Assembly (NCBI RefSeq): GCF_013141915.1
Contig: NZ_SROX01000010.1
Location: 1 to 64,000, forward strand
DNA: 64,000 bases
Direction of reading: 5' to 3'
DNA from: Cupriavidus necator
GTDB lineage: Bacteria; Pseudomonadota; Gammaproteobacteria; Burkholderiales; Burkholderiaceae
Position 1 is the stretch's first letter; each line of letters starts with the position of its first letter. Of this stretch, positions 53,665 through 61,745 are shown one piece after another. The notes under the pieces were generated by a model. The model had not been told where the DNA came from. It saw only the letters and a list, made by a program, of their open reading frames with translations, and ran no database searches. Made by a program: the position numbers and the translations under genes.

Positions 53665-54159
53665 CTATGGCTTCGCGTAACGCTCCAGCGCGGCCACGTC
53701 TTCTTCGAGCATTTCGCCCACTTCCTTCTGCACCACGCGGCCGCGCGCGTCGATCACGTACAGCTCGGGCAGCCCCTTGCGCTTGCCGAACACGGCCTGC
53801 AGCGCGGGCGCATCCATGGTTGCGGGGAAGGTGTAGCCGCGCTGCTTCATGTAATCGGCGGCCTCGCGCGGGTCCTTGTCGATGCTGATGGTCAGCACCT
53901 GCAGCGGCGTGCCGCGGGTGCGGTCGTACAGCTTCTGCAGGCGCGGGTTCTGCAACGCGCAGAACGGACACCAGGTGGCCCAGTATTCGACCACCAGCGG
54001 CTTGCCGGCCAGCGCCGCCGCGTTCAGCGTGCGGCCGTCGAGGGTGCGTACGTCGGGCAGGCGCACGGTGTCGCCCACTTCCAGCGCGGCGGCGCCGGCC
54101 GCCGCCACGACCAGGCCCGCGGCCAGCAGCGGGCGCAGCAGCATGGCGGGCGCGCGCAT
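53665..54159 (-). CDS. soxW: periplasmic thioredoxin SoxW (TlpA family)
   Basis: A 164-residue TlpA-like thiol-disulfide protein with an N-terminal signal (MLLRPLLAAGLVVAAAGAAA) and the redox motif WCPFC in YWATWCPFCALQNPRLQKLYD. It should keep cysteines of Sox proteins, such as SoxY, reduced in the periplasm. Either of two ATG codons (54159, 54144) could start it. It follows soxX by five bases and precedes soxB. Confidence 0.88.
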   Translation of the reverse strand: MRAPAMLLRPLLAAGLVVAAAGAAALEVGDTVRLPDVRTLDGRTLNAAALAGKPLVVEYWATWCPFCALQNPRLQKLYDRTRGTPLQVLTISIDKDPREAADYMKQRGYTFPATMDAPALQAVFGKRKGLPELYVIDARGRVVQKEVGEMLEEDVAALERYAKP

Positions 54160-54164
54160 CGGCG

Positions 54165-54827
54165 TTACTGGTTGACCGGCGAGGCCGGGTCGAGCAGTAG
54201 CGCCATCACATCGCGGATCTGGGCCTCGGTCAGGATGCCCTTGTGGCCGAAGCGCGGCATGTTGGAGCAGGCGGCGTAGGCGCTCGAATCCCAGATCTTG
54301 CCCCAGGTGTACTTGACGACGTCCTGCGAATTGCCGCGCAGCTTGCCGTACTGGTACAGCGAGGGGCCGATATTGCCGAACGAGATCTCGGCCTTGGTCA
54401 TCTGGTGGCAGGCGTAGCAGTTGCCGCCGTTGGTGCCGCCGACCTGGTCGGTGAACTGCATGCCGCGGCCGTTCTGGGCGACCTTCTCGCCCTCCTTCCA
54501 GTCGCCCAGCCATTTGTCGTCGGCGGGGTATTTGATCTGCTTCAGTTCCGCAGCCTCGATCTTCTTCGCCACCTTCGCCGGCACCTTGGTGCGGTCCGGG
54601 TACTGGCTGCAGGCCTGCTGCATGCCGTCCTGGTTCAGCACGCCCTCGACCGTGACGGGTCCGCGCGAAGCGAACGAGTCTTCGATCAGGTGCTTCATGT
54701 CGGCGCCGCTTACCGCGGCGGGCTTGCCCTTGGCGGGGCGCGATTGCGCGCTGTCTTGCGCGTATGCGCCGGTTGCCAGCACGGCGGCCAGGGCCGCGAC
54801 GGCCACTGCCTGTTTGTGTTGTTGCAT
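54165..54827 (-). CDS. soxX: cytochrome c subunit SoxX
   Basis: A 220-residue mono-haem c-type cytochrome that pairs with SoxA. A signal peptide (ending AYAQ, residue 24) precedes a lysine-rich N-terminal extension. The haem motif is CYACH (137-141) with a probable Met ligand in SNMPRFGHKG near residue 190. It passes electrons from the SoxA reaction on to cytochrome c. Confidence 0.94.
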   Translation of the reverse strand: MQQHKQAVAVAALAAVLATGAYAQDSAQSRPAKGKPAAVSGADMKHLIEDSFASRGPVTVEGVLNQDGMQQACSQYPDRTKVPAKVAKKIEAAELKQIKYPADDKWLGDWKEGEKVAQNGRGMQFTDQVGGTNGGNCYACHQMTKAEISFGNIGPSLYQYGKLRGNSQDVVKYTWGKIWDSSAYAACSNMPRFGHKGILTEAQIRDVMALLLDPASPVNQ

Positions 54828-54846
54828 GGTGTCTCTCCCGTACTGG

Positions 54847-55683
54847 TCAGCGCTTCATCGCCGGGCCGTCGTAGGTGCCGCCGTTGGCGTTCTTCGCCAG
54901 GAACATGGTCAGCGCGGTAATCACGTCCGAGCCATAGGCGGGTTCGGGAAAGCGCTGCTGGCGCAGGCAGTCGTAAAGCCGGTGCTGCATGGTGCGGACC
55001 TCGCCCTGCGACACGCGATAGGCCGGCCAGGTGGTGTAGGCCGCCTGCGCGCCCTTGGCGGTCAGCAGGTTGGGCAGGTCCTGCAGGCGGATGCGCTGGC
55101 CGTCCACCGCATGGCAGGTGGCGCAGGCAAAGTCATAGGCGCCGCCGCGGTAGAAGAACATCTTCTCGCCGAGCGCATAGGTGCGCTTCTCTTCCGGATG
55201 GCTGAGCTGCACGTTCATCTTCACGCCGCGCGATTCGCCGGTCAGGTAGGCCACCAGCCGTTCGATCTCGGACGGCTTGCCCGACGACGAGAACGGGTTT
55301 TTGGTGGCCTCTTCCTTGCTCAGGCCTTGCAGCGACATGCGGCAGTAGGCCAGCCGCTGCTCCAGGTCCATCACCTTGTTGGTGTCCTTGAAGTAGCGCG
55401 GCAGCTCGGCGTAGGCACCCTTGGTCACGCCCGGGCCCTTGCCCAGGTCGCATTGCTCGAGCGAGGCGTTCTTCGGCCCGGCGGGCTTCTTCCACAGCTC
55501 TTCGCCGGCGGCTTCCCACAGCTCGGCGGGATTGCCTTCGGCCAGCATCTGGCGGTATTTGGCGATTTCGTCGGCGGTGCTGCCCTGCGCATGCACGGCC
55601 GCAGATCCGAGCGCCGCCGCCAGCGCCGCGGTGGCGGCCACGGCCAGCGCCGCGCGCCGGCCCAGGCTTGGGATGGTGTTCAT
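54847..55683 (-). CDS. soxA: L-cysteine S-thiosulfotransferase SoxA (mono-haem type)
   Basis: The 278-residue catalytic cytochrome that joins thiosulfate to the SoxY cysteine. A signal peptide ends near residue 32. Only one haem motif is present, CATCH (187-191); at the place of a second haem stand Cys78 and Cys114, which likely form a disulfide. Cys239 in RLYDCLRQQRFPE is the expected persulfidated active-site ligand. It precedes soxX by 19 bases. Confidence 0.94.
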   Translation of the reverse strand: MNTIPSLGRRAALAVAATAALAAALGSAAVHAQGSTADEIAKYRQMLAEGNPAELWEAAGEELWKKPAGPKNASLEQCDLGKGPGVTKGAYAELPRYFKDTNKVMDLEQRLAYCRMSLQGLSKEEATKNPFSSSGKPSEIERLVAYLTGESRGVKMNVQLSHPEEKRTYALGEKMFFYRGGAYDFACATCHAVDGQRIRLQDLPNLLTAKGAQAAYTTWPAYRVSQGEVRTMQHRLYDCLRQQRFPEPAYGSDVITALTMFLAKNANGGTYDGPAMKR

Positions 55684-55769
55684 GGGGCTTCTCCTCGCGG
55701 CCTCGCCCGGGGCGGGCCGTTCTCTCTTGTATTGCCGAAGCTACGCTGCCCGGCTCAGGGCAGGTTATA

Positions 55770-56231
55770 TCAAGGCTTGATATAAGCGTAGCCTTCTTCG
55801 GCCTGCAGGCGCGCGATCTCGACCACGCCGGCCGGCACCACTTTCGCTTCCATCAACAGGCTCGATTCCGGGATCTTGCGCGCCGTCAGCGTATTGCGGC
55901 ACACGCGGAATTCCACCCCGGCCGACGCCAGCGCGCCGACCGGTCCGTCAAAGGTGTTGCCGCGCGCATCCTTGGCGCCTTCCACCAGGAAATCGATGCC
56001 GTAGCCGAACGCCACCACCACGATCTTGGTGTCGGGGGCGCCGTTCAGGTGGTTGCGCAGGTTGCCCATCGCACGTACCGCCTGGTCGACGCCTTCCGAC
56101 AGCTGGTACACCACCTTCACGCGCCCGCCCTTGCCCGCGGCGCTCGCCGCCGGCGCGGACTGGGCTGCCGCCTTGGCGCTCAGGCCGATGGCGGCCAGCG
56201 CCGCCGTTGCTCGAATAAATGCTCGCCGCAT
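55770..56231 (-). CDS. periplasmic DsrE-family protein
   Basis: A 153-residue protein with a signal peptide (MRRAFIRATAALAAIGLSAKAAAQ) and a DsrE/DsrF-like domain: RVKVVYQLSEGVDQAVRAMGNLRNHLNGAPDTKIVVVAFGYGIDFLVEG. The single cysteine in VEFRVCRNTL (near residue 110) matches the sulfur-carrying position of DsrE proteins. Location between soxZ and soxA suggests a sulfur-handling role. Not one of the named core Sox proteins. Confidence 0.82.
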   Translation of the reverse strand: MRRAFIRATAALAAIGLSAKAAAQSAPAASAAGKGGRVKVVYQLSEGVDQAVRAMGNLRNHLNGAPDTKIVVVAFGYGIDFLVEGAKDARGNTFDGPVGALASAGVEFRVCRNTLTARKIPESSLLMEAKVVPAGVVEIARLQAEEGYAYIKP

Positions 56232-56339
56232 GTCGTTCCTTCCCGCCGGGCCAGTCCCGGCATCCGTCCCGAACCTTAGCAGAGGACGGCTTGCCGTGCC
56301 GGCCGCATCCAGCCGGTTAGCAGGCGGTGCCGGGCGCGA

Positions 56340-56651
56340 TCAGGCGATGGTGGCCTCGTCGGTGCGCTTGTCGCCCTTGTTGTCGACCCAGGTCACGGCG
56401 ACCTTGTCGCCCTTGGCACCGCCCTTGAACTTGAAGTTCAGGAACGGATCCTTGGACACCGCCGGGCCGAACTGGGCGCGGAACACTTCCTTGCCCTTGT
56501 ACTGGGCGCTCACGGTCTGGATATGCCAGGCCGGGATGACCTTGCCGGACGCATCCTTGCGCTGGCCGGTCTCCATGTCGTGCTTCATCAGGATCTTTAC
56601 ATCAACCACGCCGCCGTTCTCGGTGGCGCGTACGCGCATCGGGTCTGCCAT
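56340..56651 (-). CDS. soxZ: sulfur carrier complex protein SoxZ
   Basis: A 103-residue SoxZ that forms the SoxYZ heterodimer and supports the SoxY carrier arm. It starts ADPMRVRATENGGVVDVKILMKHDMETGQRKDASGKVIPAWHI and holds FKGGAKGDKVAVTWVDNKGD. It has no signal peptide and is carried to the periplasm with SoxY. The ATG at 56651 fits the family; the longer frame is a soxY shadow. Confidence 0.95.
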   Translation of the reverse strand: MADPMRVRATENGGVVDVKILMKHDMETGQRKDASGKVIPAWHIQTVSAQYKGKEVFRAQFGPAVSKDPFLNFKFKGGAKGDKVAVTWVDNKGDKRTDEATIA

Positions 56652-56701
56652 GTGTTTCTCCGGTTGCAGTTGGCGGAAATTTTGGTGACGAGGGCGCGGC
56701 G

Positions 56702-57157
56702 TCAGCCGCCGCAGCCGCCCAGCGTGACCTTGATTTCCTTCGATGCCACGTACCACTTGCCGCCGGCCTTGACCGCGGCGTGCACCACCGAGGTCTGGCC
56801 CATCTTCACGCGCGTGGAGACGAACGGCTCGGTGCCGGCCGGGATGATGAAGTCGGCGGCCAGGGTATTGGGGTTCTTTTCCACCAGGATCGCGATCTGC
56901 TCGGTATCCGGGAGGGTGCTGGTCACCGCAACCGGCACCACGGCGCCGTTCTCGGCGATATCGGGGGCGGTGAAGGTGATGGCGGTGCTTTTCTCGGTGC
57001 CGCTGCCGCCGAGGGCCTTGATCACGTCGGCAACACTCTTGCCGTCAAAGGCGTTCTTGTTCCACTCGGCCGCCTGCGCTTCGCTGATCAGGCCGGTGGC
57101 GGCCATCAGCGACAGGACAGCGGTGACCCGCAGCACTTCTCGTCGTTTGGAATTCAT
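56702..57157 (-). CDS. soxY: sulfur carrier protein SoxY
   Basis: A 151-residue periplasmic carrier. A Tat-like signal (SKRREVLRVTAVLSL) is followed by the SoxY domain and the C-terminal swinging arm GGCGG, whose Cys149 holds the growing sulfur chain. All other Sox enzymes act on this cysteine. The ATG at 57157 is chosen. It lies 50 bases before soxZ. Confidence 0.96.
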   Translation of the reverse strand: MNSKRREVLRVTAVLSLMAATGLISEAQAAEWNKNAFDGKSVADVIKALGGSGTEKSTAITFTAPDIAENGAVVPVAVTSTLPDTEQIAILVEKNPNTLAADFIIPAGTEPFVSTRVKMGQTSVVHAAVKAGGKWYVASKEIKVTLGGCGG

Positions 57158-57313
57158 TGCTTGCTCTCCGGCTACTCCGTTCCAGTCGGTCGTGGACCGT
57201 TTCAGGGGTGTTGCATGCGGCCGGTACATCGCCGGCCGCTGGTTGTCCCAGGCCGCACGGCATTCACCGTCCGGCCCGGCGCATCGGCGGACTGCCCGCC
57301 CTGGCAGTCGGTC

Positions 57314-57640
57314 TTACTTGGCAGGGGCGCCTGCCAGCACCCACTCGACCACGGTCTTCAGGTCGGCGTCGCTGAGGGCAGCGTTGGCCGGCATCGGCAC
57401 CGGACCCCACACGCCCGAGCCACCGTTCTTGACCTTCTTGGTCAGGGTAGCCAGGGCGTTCTTGTCGCCCTTGTACTTGGCCGCCACATCCTTGTAGGAC
57501 GGGCCAACCAGCTTCTTGTCGACCTGGTGGCAACCCATGCAGGCGTTCTTGTTGGCGATCTCCTGTGCCTTGGCGGCATCGACCGCGTGGGCCGATGCGG
57601 CGGCGCCGAGCATCAGCGCTGCGATGACAAACTGCTTCAT
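57314..57640 (-). CDS. small class I cytochrome c
   Basis: A 108-residue cytochrome c551/c552 type protein with a signal peptide (ending AHAV, residue 20), haem motif CMGCH and a Met ligand in VPMPANAALSD. It most likely accepts electrons from SoxAX or SoxCD. It is clearly homologous to the C-terminal domain of the adjacent SoxD (shared KLVGPS, KYKG, PVPMP blocks), which suggests local duplication. Confidence 0.9.
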   Translation of the reverse strand: MKQFVIAALMLGAAASAHAVDAAKAQEIANKNACMGCHQVDKKLVGPSYKDVAAKYKGDKNALATLTKKVKNGGSGVWGPVPMPANAALSDADLKTVVEWVLAGAPAK

Positions 57641-57757
57641 TGTTAAGCTCTCCAAGCTCTGTAAAGCCGTGGGGACGGCAAAGGCCGCGGGGCCGTGCTG
57701 CAATGGCCATGCGGCACACACGGGCCGCCGCCCGGGGGCACTGCGGCGGCCAGTCCG

Positions 57758-58792
57758 TTATTTTGCCTCAAGAATCCAGCCCACCATGGCCTGGACGTCC
57801 GAATCCGGGATTTGCGGCTGCGGCGGCATCGGCACGGCGCCCCACGCGCCCTGCCCGCCCGCCTTGACCTTGCGCGCCAGCGCCGCGTGCGCATCCTGCC
57901 CCTTGTACTTGCCCGCGATGTCGGCAAAGGACGGCCCCACCAGCTTGCGGTCCATGGCGTGGCAGGCCACGCACTGGTACTGGCTGGCCAGCCGCGCGCC
58001 GGGCGCCGGCGCCGCCGGGGCGACCGATGCGACGCTTCCGGCGGCTGCGCTACCAGCCGCGATGCCGCGCACCGGCCCGAACGCCCGCTGCTGCTGCGCC
58101 AGGTCGCCGTGGGCGTCGCGGGCATAGGCCGGCATCGACGAGGCGATCGCTACCTGGTCCGCGCAGCGCGACATGCAGGCGGTGTTGCGGGTATCCGGCC
58201 GGCCGCGCCCGGGCCACAGGCCGTGGTCGGTGGTCATGCCGGCCCGGTTGGGCATGCGCCGCTGGACCTCGGCGATATTGGCGTCGGACAGCGTAAAGTC
58301 GGCCGGGACGATCTCGCCCAGGTTGAGCAGGTAGGCGGTGACCGCATAGACCTCGTTCACGCTCATGCTCTTGGGCGCGTTCCACGGCATGGCGCGGTGG
58401 ATATAGTCCCACAGCGTGCTGACGGTGCTGACCTTCATCAGCGTGGTGCGGTAAGGCTGGTTGCCGGTCATGCCGGCGACGCGCCCGCGCCGGATATCCT
58501 CGGCGGTGGTGCCGCCGACCAGCGGCGTGAACACCTCGTTGGATTCGCCGAAGTCGCCGTGGCACGACGCGCATTTGCCGTCCCAGACCTTCTGCCCCTG
58601 CGCCACCGTGCCGCTGCCCTTCGGCAGGCCCTGGAAGTCCGGGCGCACGTCGATGTCCCATGCCGCCACTTCCGCCGGCGTGGCGGTGCGGCCAAGTGCC
58701 GCACGCGCGTCGGCCGTGCCGGCCGCTGCGGTTGCGGCGCAGCCGGCCAGCAGCAGCGCGGCGGCGATCCTGAGCTCAACCCACATGGACAT
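57758..58792 (-). CDS. soxD: di-haem cytochrome SoxD
   Basis: A 344-residue di-haem cytochrome c partner of SoxC. Haem motifs are CASCH near residue 74 and CVACH near 275. The second haem lies in a class I domain joined by an Ala-rich linker. The N terminus reads LLLAGC, which fits a lipobox, so it may be membrane-anchored. It overlaps soxC by 17 bases. SoxCD oxidises the sulfane sulfur on SoxY. Confidence 0.93.
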   Translation of the reverse strand: MSMWVELRIAAALLLAGCAATAAAGTADARAALGRTATPAEVAAWDIDVRPDFQGLPKGSGTVAQGQKVWDGKCASCHGDFGESNEVFTPLVGGTTAEDIRRGRVAGMTGNQPYRTTLMKVSTVSTLWDYIHRAMPWNAPKSMSVNEVYAVTAYLLNLGEIVPADFTLSDANIAEVQRRMPNRAGMTTDHGLWPGRGRPDTRNTACMSRCADQVAIASSMPAYARDAHGDLAQQQRAFGPVRGIAAGSAAAGSVASVAPAAPAPGARLASQYQCVACHAMDRKLVGPSFADIAGKYKGQDAHAALARKVKAGGQGAWGAVPMPPQPQIPDSDVQAMVGWILEAK

Positions 58793-60125
58793 TGGTCACC
58801 TCGCCGCCGGCCGCCACCTGCCAGCTCTGGATCGCGTTGTTGTGATAGATCGAGCGCGTGCCGCGCACCGCGCGCAGCTGCCCCAGCTTCGGCTGCACGT
58901 AGCCGGTCTCGTCGATGGCGCGGCTTTGCAGGAGGGCCGGGCTGCCATCCCAGACCCAGTCCAGGTTGAAGCGCGTCAGGCATTTGGACAGCACCGGCGC
59001 CTCCAGCCGCGCGGTGCGCCAGTTGCGCCCGCCATCGGTCGAGACATCGACACGCCGGATGCGGCCGCGCCCGGACCACGCCAGGCCACTGATGTTGTAG
59101 AAGCCCTTGCCAACCAGTTGCTGCCCGCCCGAGGGGGTAGTGATGACCGACTTGCACTCCTGGATCGAGGTGTACTGGCGCAGCTTGCCGTCGGGCATCA
59201 TGTCGACGTAGTGGATGGTCTCGTCCTTGGCGTTCCACGGCTGGTCGCCAAGCTCCAGCCGGCGCAGCCACTTGACCCACGACACGCCCTGCACGCCCGG
59301 CACCACCAGCCGCAGCGGGTAGCCGTTCTCCGGGCGCAGCATCTCGCCGTTCATGCCCCAGGCCACGATGATCTCGTCGGCCAGTTCCATCGGGATGGTG
59401 CGCGTCATCGACGAGCCGTCGCCGCCTTCGGCCAGTAGGTAGCGGCCGCGGCGCAGGTCGGCGCCGGCATCGTCCAGCAGCACCCGCAGCGGCACGCCGG
59501 TGAATTCGCAGCAAGACAGCATGCCGTGGGTGTACTGCACGGTCGGCACCGCCACGTTGCCCCACTCCATGCCGGTATTGGCGCCGCATTCGATGAAGTG
59601 CATGCGCGACACCGCCGGCAGGCGCATCAGGTCGTCCATGGTGTAGACCCGCGGCGTGCGCACCAGGCCATTGATCATCAGGCGGTGACGGGCCGGGTCG
59701 AGATCGTGCCAGCCCTGGTGGTGGCGCTCGAAATGCAGGCCGTTGGGCGTGATGATGCCGAAGAAGCCTTGCAGCGGGGCGAACGCCACCGAGGCCGCCG
59801 ACACCCGCGTCAGGCCCGGGGACTCGCGCCGCACCAGGTTTTTCTCATGAGCCGAGGGCTGGCCGTAGGGGCGTGCCGCCACCGGCTGTCCCAGTGACGT
59901 GGCCCACGGCTGTGGCTGCAGGATGGCGGGATCGCCGTCCGCGGCCAGCGCGTGCCGGCCTGTCGCGGCCGCGGCAATGCCCGCGGCGGCACCGAGGAAG
60001 CTCTTGCGCAGGAAGTCGCGGCGCGGCGCGTCCAGTCCGTGCCGGCCGATGTCCTGCTGCAGCGATGCGCTGACGAAGTGCTCGGGCGCGGGCACGATGC
60101 GCCCGGGCCGGTTCCGTTCCTGCAA
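58776..60125 (-). CDS. soxC: sulfane dehydrogenase molybdenum subunit SoxC
   Basis: A 449-residue molybdopterin protein of the sulfite oxidase family. A Tat signal is present (RRDFLRKSFLGAAAG). The Mo-ligand cysteine lies in HFIECGANTGMEWG, and the dimerisation domain (RVDVSTDGGRNWRTARLE) follows. With SoxD it removes six electrons from sulfane sulfur. The proposed start is a TTG at 60125, six bases after GGAGGAG; the frame is open to a TTG at 60197. Confidence 0.94.
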   Translation of the reverse strand: MQERNRPGRIVPAPEHFVSASLQQDIGRHGLDAPRRDFLRKSFLGAAAGIAAAATGRHALAADGDPAILQPQPWATSLGQPVAARPYGQPSAHEKNLVRRESPGLTRVSAASVAFAPLQGFFGIITPNGLHFERHHQGWHDLDPARHRLMINGLVRTPRVYTMDDLMRLPAVSRMHFIECGANTGMEWGNVAVPTVQYTHGMLSCCEFTGVPLRVLLDDAGADLRRGRYLLAEGGDGSSMTRTIPMELADEIIVAWGMNGEMLRPENGYPLRLVVPGVQGVSWVKWLRRLELGDQPWNAKDETIHYVDMMPDGKLRQYTSIQECKSVITTPSGGQQLVGKGFYNISGLAWSGRGRIRRVDVSTDGGRNWRTARLEAPVLSKCLTRFNLDWVWDGSPALLQSRAIDETGYVQPKLGQLRAVRGTRSIYHNNAIQSWQVAAGGEVTNVHVG

Positions 60126-60240
60126 TGCGGTCTCCTCCGGCGCGCTCGCCACGGTCGGTCGGACCGGTCGGCGTGCCTGTTGTACGGAGCGCGGCAACCG
60201 GTGCGGCGCCTCCGTTCTGCTGCCGGAAGAGTGGTGGCGT

Positions 60241-60624
60241 CTAGCCTGCCGTGCGCCGCCTGCGCGCCGGGGCCTCCGGCGCGGGCTGTGCCATGAAGCG
60301 GTCGACCACGCCGGAGGGCAAGGCGTTGTCCTCCAGCCGGCTCGCCACCTGCACGCAGACCGTGCGGCACAGCTCGATCACGCTTTCGTCCGCAATGGCG
60401 TAGAACACCAGGTTCGCCTCCTTGCGGCGCGACAGCACGCCCGAGCGGTACATCGCGTTGAGATGCCGCGACACATTGGTCTGCGACGAACCCACCGTCT
60501 CGACCACCGTGCTGACCGGCTTCTCGCCATCGCACAAGGCGTGCAGGATCTTCAGCCGCGTCGGCTCCGCCAGCAGGCTGAAGTATCCCGATACCTTTTC
60601 GAACACGCGATCCAGCTCTTCCAT
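60241..60624 (-). CDS. soxR: ArsR family regulator SoxR
   Basis: A 127-residue winged-helix regulator. FSLLAEPTRLKILHALCDGEKPVSTVVETVGSSQTNVSRHLNAMYRSGVLSRRKEANLVFYAIAD is a full ArsR HTH and wing. Cysteines (in ALCDG and ELCRTVCVQ) could sense polysulfide or thiosulfate, as in other SoxR proteins. The ATG at 60624 gives the usual start; in-frame ATGs at 60660 and 60675 would overlap a palindrome. It lies directly before soxC. Confidence 0.88.
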   Translation of the reverse strand: MEELDRVFEKVSGYFSLLAEPTRLKILHALCDGEKPVSTVVETVGSSQTNVSRHLNAMYRSGVLSRRKEANLVFYAIADESVIELCRTVCVQVASRLEDNALPSGVVDRFMAQPAPEAPARRRRTAG

Positions 60625-60642
60625 GGCGTCTAATATATTCGT

Positions 60643-60662
60643 ATATGCGTGAATGCGCATAT
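60643..60662. promoter_or_regulatory. candidate SoxR operator
   Basis: ATATGCG (60643-60649), TGAATG, CGCATAT (60656-60662) is a perfect 7-6-7 inverted repeat just before the soxR start, within an AT-rich stretch (60630-60665) that also has ATATTCGTATAT. A likely site for autoregulation by the ArsR-type SoxR. Confidence 0.65.
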
Positions 60663-60713
60663 AGTGTTTACCCATTGATGCGGCACAGCATGAAGGCGCC
60701 GCGATGCGGGCCC

Positions 60714-61619
60714 TCAGCGGCGCGCCAGCGCCCGCCCTGGCCAAAGGCGCTGGCCGAACACATTCAGCAGCAGCCCCGCCATCACCACGGCCGCGCCAAG
60801 CCACTGCGCTGCGGACAAGTCCTCGCCCAGCAGCGCGTGCGCCGACACCAGCCCGACCACGGGCACCAGCAGCGTCAGCGGCGCCACCTGGGTGGCCGGA
60901 TAGCGCGTCAGCAGCCGGCCCCACATGGTGTAGCCGAACACCGTCGCCGCGAACGCCAGGTACGCCACCGCGAACACCGCCATGCCAGACACCTGCGTCA
61001 CGCTTTGCGCGATGCGCGCCGGGCCCTCCAGCCACAGCGACAGCAGCGCGAACGGCACGATCGGGACCAGTGCGCCCCAGATTACCAGCCCGAGCAAGTC
61101 CACGGGCCCGATCTTCTTGCTGACGATATTGCCGCTGGCCCAGCAGAACGCGGCGCACAGGGTCAGCACAAAGCCCGCCGCGCTCATGCCGCCCATGCCG
61201 TCGCCCGTCAGGCCCGCGGCCCCGGCGCCGATCAGGGCCAGCCCGCCGGCGGCGACCGCCATGCCGGCGAGGTTGTGCCAGCGCACCGGCTCGCCCAGCC
61301 ACAGCGCGGCGATCGCCAGCGTGAAGAAGGCCTGCGACTGCAGCACCAGCGACGCCAGCCCGGCCGGCATGCCGACCGCCATGGCGGAGAACAGGAAAGC
61401 GAACTGGCCAAGGCTGATGGTGACGCCGTAGGCCAGCAGCAGCCGCCACGGCACGCGCGGGCGCGGCACGAAGAAGATGGCCGGGAACACCACCAGCAGG
61501 AAGCGCAGCGCACCCAGCAGCATCGGCGGCACGCCCGCCAGCCCGACCTTGATGACAACGAAGTTGACGCCCCAGACGCAGACGATGGCGAGGGCGAGGA
61601 GACGGTCTCTGGCTTGCAT
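60714..61619 (-). CDS. EamA family (DMT) transporter
   Basis: A 301-residue drug/metabolite transporter with ten helices in two EamA repeats (IVCVWGVNFVVIKVGLAGVPPMLLGALRFLLV near residue 12, and TLCAAFCWASGNIVSKKI near 153). Such proteins export amino acids or other small metabolites. It sits between soxF and soxR on the same strand, but nothing shows a link to sulfur oxidation. Confidence 0.88.
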   Translation of the reverse strand: MQARDRLLALAIVCVWGVNFVVIKVGLAGVPPMLLGALRFLLVVFPAIFFVPRPRVPWRLLLAYGVTISLGQFAFLFSAMAVGMPAGLASLVLQSQAFFTLAIAALWLGEPVRWHNLAGMAVAAGGLALIGAGAAGLTGDGMGGMSAAGFVLTLCAAFCWASGNIVSKKIGPVDLLGLVIWGALVPIVPFALLSLWLEGPARIAQSVTQVSGMAVFAVAYLAFAATVFGYTMWGRLLTRYPATQVAPLTLLVPVVGLVSAHALLGEDLSAAQWLGAAVVMAGLLLNVFGQRLWPGRALARR

Positions 61620-61704
61620 TGGGAGTGCCGGGCGCGAGCGCGCGGGATGGTCGATCGGGACGCCTAGGGTAGCAGCGCCGGTGCCCGCGGCATTGTACGT
61701 TCTT

Positions 61705-61743
61705 GCGGTTTTGTGCGGGCACGAAGCGCCCGCACAAAACCGC
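61705..61743. repeat. perfect 16-base inverted repeat
   Basis: GCGGTTTTGTGCGGGC (61705-61720) and GCCCGCACAAAACCGC (61728-61743) flank a seven-base loop. It lies two bases past the soxF stop codon and would form a very stable hairpin in the soxF message. No U-run follows. Confidence 0.8.
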
Positions 61744-61745
61744 TG

